Part shown: positions 62,524 through 64,000 of the stretch, in pieces
Position numbering within the stretch: position 1 is the stretch's first letter
Layout of the letters: each line of letters opens with the position of its first letter
Source: Gyrodactylus bullatarudis
Taxonomy: Eukaryota; Platyhelminthes; Monogenea; Gyrodactylidea; Gyrodactylidae
Assembly: GCA_012064415.1 (NCBI GenBank)
Contig: SSNU01000038.1
Span: 99,630 to 163,629, forward strand
Length of the DNA: 64,000 nucleotides
Direction of reading: 5' to 3'
The notes under the pieces: model-generated
Seen by the model: the letters and a program-made list of their open reading frames with translations, nothing else
Databases searched by the model: none
What the model was told of the DNA's origin: nothing
Position numbers and translations under genes: made by a program

Positions 62524-62651
62524 TTTTTAAATAAGATGTCTGTTTAAAAGAGTGGAATCTGGTGTGGAGTGAAAAAATTAATTTGGTTGTTTAGATTGAA
62601 TTGAACATTAGTGTTTATTCAACTCCCTAATAATAATTTGAAATCTGTAGT
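62524..62651. promoter_or_regulatory. Divergent promoter region, RRP7-like / AP2S1
   Basis: 128 bp between opposite start codons. No motif was identified beyond AT-rich sequence. A shared promoter is inferred from geometry. Confidence 0.5.
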
Positions 62652-63080
62652 ATGATACATTTTCTCCTGATACAAAATCGAGCTGGTAAAACTAGATTAG
62701 CAAAATGGTACATGCATCTTGATAATGAAGGAAAGCAAAAGATTATTGAAGAAGTTCATGCTCTAGTTACTGTTAGAGATAACAAACACACAAATTTTGT
62801 TGAATTCAGAAATTACAAGATTGTTTACAGAAGATATGCTGGACTCTTCTTCTTCTTATGTGTTGATGTTCTTGATAACAGTCTTGCCTATCTAGAAGCT
62901 ATACACAATTTTGTAGAAGTTCTCAATGAATTATTCCATAATGTTTGCGAATTAGATCTGGTTTTCAACTTTTATCGTGTTTACGCCGTAGTTGATGAAA
63001 TGTTCCTTGCCGGAGAAATACGAGAAACATCTCAAACTAAGGTTATTCGACACATGTCCACACTAAATGCTCTTGACTAG
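62652..63080 (+). CDS. AP2S1: AP-2 complex subunit sigma, intronless, complete
   Basis: 142 aa in one exon, exactly the family length. It is the small (sigma-2) subunit of the AP-2 adaptor, which links clathrin to plasma-membrane cargo and binds dileucine signals with alpha-adaptin. The clathrin adaptor small-chain signature [11 protein letters not shown] is at residues 57-67. [32 protein letters not shown] and [16 protein letters not shown] follow the conserved pattern. The last dozen residues ([10 protein letters not shown]) are divergent. Lack of introns could mean a retrocopy, but the intact frame, strong conservation and divergent promoter suggest the working gene. Confidence 0.97.
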   Translation: MIHFLLIQNRAGKTRLAKWYMHLDNEGKQKIIEEVHALVTVRDNKHTNFVEFRNYKIVYRRYAGLFFFLCVDVLDNSLAYLEAIHNFVEVLNELFHNVCELDLVFNFYRVYAVVDEMFLAGEIRETSQTKVIRHMSTLNALD

Positions 63081-63265
63081 TGACTAGTTCCATTAAAGGT
63101 GTTAATGAATAATCATTCCCATTATTATCCAACAGTGAATCAACTCTACAATGATATTTAAACGATGATAAATTAAATTAACTAATTTTGAAGGATTTAT
63201 ACAGCCTATATTATTTATCGGAAATTAATAATAATATTTTAATTTGCAAAAAATCTTTTGTAATT

Positions 63266-64000
63266 TCACTGATTGGATGAACAGGAATTCTTGTGAAGAG
63301 AAAAATTGACGCTGATCGTTTTCCCGTCAATTTCAATATTAGTGCAATGCTGAGCTAGAGCAGCTTCTTCTGGCAGAGGATAGCTTATAAAAGCTTGATC
63401 TTGATTTTTATATGAAAAAAAAGAAGTTACTTCTTAGTTTGCCCTTTGAGAAATATTGAATCTGAAAGGCTAAACTTTGGCAGTCATTAGTAAAGGGTGC
63501 AAAAATTGCATGAAGCTTATCTTGGTTGCAAGATTTTGGCAGATTCTTCACATACAAACGACACGTCTCAGATTTAAGTTGGAGGTCGCCCCTGTAATTT
63601 TCAAAATCTGTAAGCTTTAAATGTTCAATTTGACATTTAGATTTTTCTTTAGATGTTTTTTCTTCATTTTCTCCATTGTTATCATTTGAAAATGTTTCGG
63701 ATTTATAATTAATTAAGCCAAATCCATCCAATTCTTCAATAGTATCAGAAGAATGGGTTGTTGGCTGATTGCTTGAAATATTTAAGCGAATAGTCTTTGG
63801 AGGAGGAGGTTCTGCGAAATAATCTTCATTCTCCAAAGACTTTTCTTTGCATGGATTTATTTTACTCATCTTTTTGACAATGAGCAACTTTTTAGAAATC
63901 TTTTCTGAGCTTGGCAGATTGAGTGTTACTTTTGGTGGATTGAATATCTTTTCCTCTGATTGATTTATTTCATCTGATTCATCACTTAAAATTTCTTTTA
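63266..64000 (-). CDS. RNPC3: RNPC3-like (U11/U12-65K) protein, C-terminal part
   Basis: Two exons are visible: 64000-63431 (open at the window edge) and 63399-63266, ending in TGA; about 234 residues. RNPC3 is a minor-spliceosome protein whose C-terminal RRM binds the 3' stem-loop of U12 snRNA. After a charged linker (DYFAEPPPPKTIRLN) comes FENYRGDLQLKSETCRLYVK (RNP2 strand RLYVKNL), then FQIQYFSKGKLR joined over a 31-nt intron to NQAFISYPLPEEAALAQHC, the RNP1 strand, and IDGKTISVNF, the last strand. This order and the ENY..G linker match RNPC3 from memory; another RRM protein is possible but less likely. The N-terminal RRM must lie beyond the window. Confidence 0.83.
63400..63430 (-). other. 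Ultrashort intron, 31 nt (RNPC3)
   Basis: Donor GTAACT, a T-rich stretch, acceptor ATCAAG on the minus strand. It falls between the beta-2 and RNP1 strands of a conserved RRM, shifts frame if retained, and its removal gives GKLRNQAFISYP, matching the family's GRMKGQAFIG. This is the best supported of the short introns. Confidence 0.85.

Overview
The window reads as an AT-rich invertebrate genome, most likely an arthropod. A parasitic copepod such as a sea louse would fit the base composition, gene set and transposon mix, but I cannot prove the lineage. It has five spliced or intronless host genes of ordinary eukaryotic families, three assembly gaps (19905-20839, 34097-34286, 45004-45222), and many transposable elements of at least nine kinds. 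There is no sign of prokaryotic operons, CRISPR or plasmid sequence.

Layout. Bases 306-12070 (minus) hold a complete 13-exon gene for an EPG5-like autophagy tethering protein (1,532 aa as I splice it). It starts head to head with AMP deaminase (plus, 12272-47537, 12 exons, 855 aa), whose start codon is only 201 bp away. AMP deaminase covers more than half the window because its introns are filled with fold-back MITEs, piggyBac-like MITEs, a Tc3-like element, a pair of inverted LTR-like sequences, a Merlin/ISXO2-like element and a non-LTR retrotransposon fragment. From 47.5 to 62 kb lies an accessory stretch: two broken Ty3/Gypsy elements, non-LTR fragments, an intact intronless 487-codon ORF of unknown nature (54519-55982), and an intact hAT transposon with a perfect 8-bp target-site duplication (59951-61729). 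The last 2 kb is gene dense: an RRP7-like rRNA-processing protein (minus) divergent from intronless AP-2 sigma (plus), then the 3' end of the minor-spliceosome protein RNPC3 (minus), which runs off the window.

The most unusual signal is intron size. Four introns of 25, 27, 31 and 35 nt, all GT-AG, are needed to keep the frames of EPG5, RRP7-like and RNPC3. They sit in the same window as 0.2-9 kb introns. In RNPC3 the 31-nt intron lies inside a conserved RRM, so its boundaries are well supported. The second most interesting items are the unrecognised tandem-repeat ORF at 54.5-56 kb and the Merlin-like element with near-identical 255-bp inverted repeats and an unrelated cargo-like ORF, part of which reappears 12 kb away.

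The host genes do not form a pathway. EPG5 (autophagosome-lysosome fusion), AMP deaminase (purine nucleotide balance), RRP7 (ribosome biogenesis), AP2S1 (clathrin endocytosis) and RNPC3 (U12 splicing) are housekeeping functions. Two pairs share short divergent intergenic promoters. All splice coordinates were derived by hand from GT-AG sites, phase agreement and remembered family sequence; no transcript or database evidence was available.
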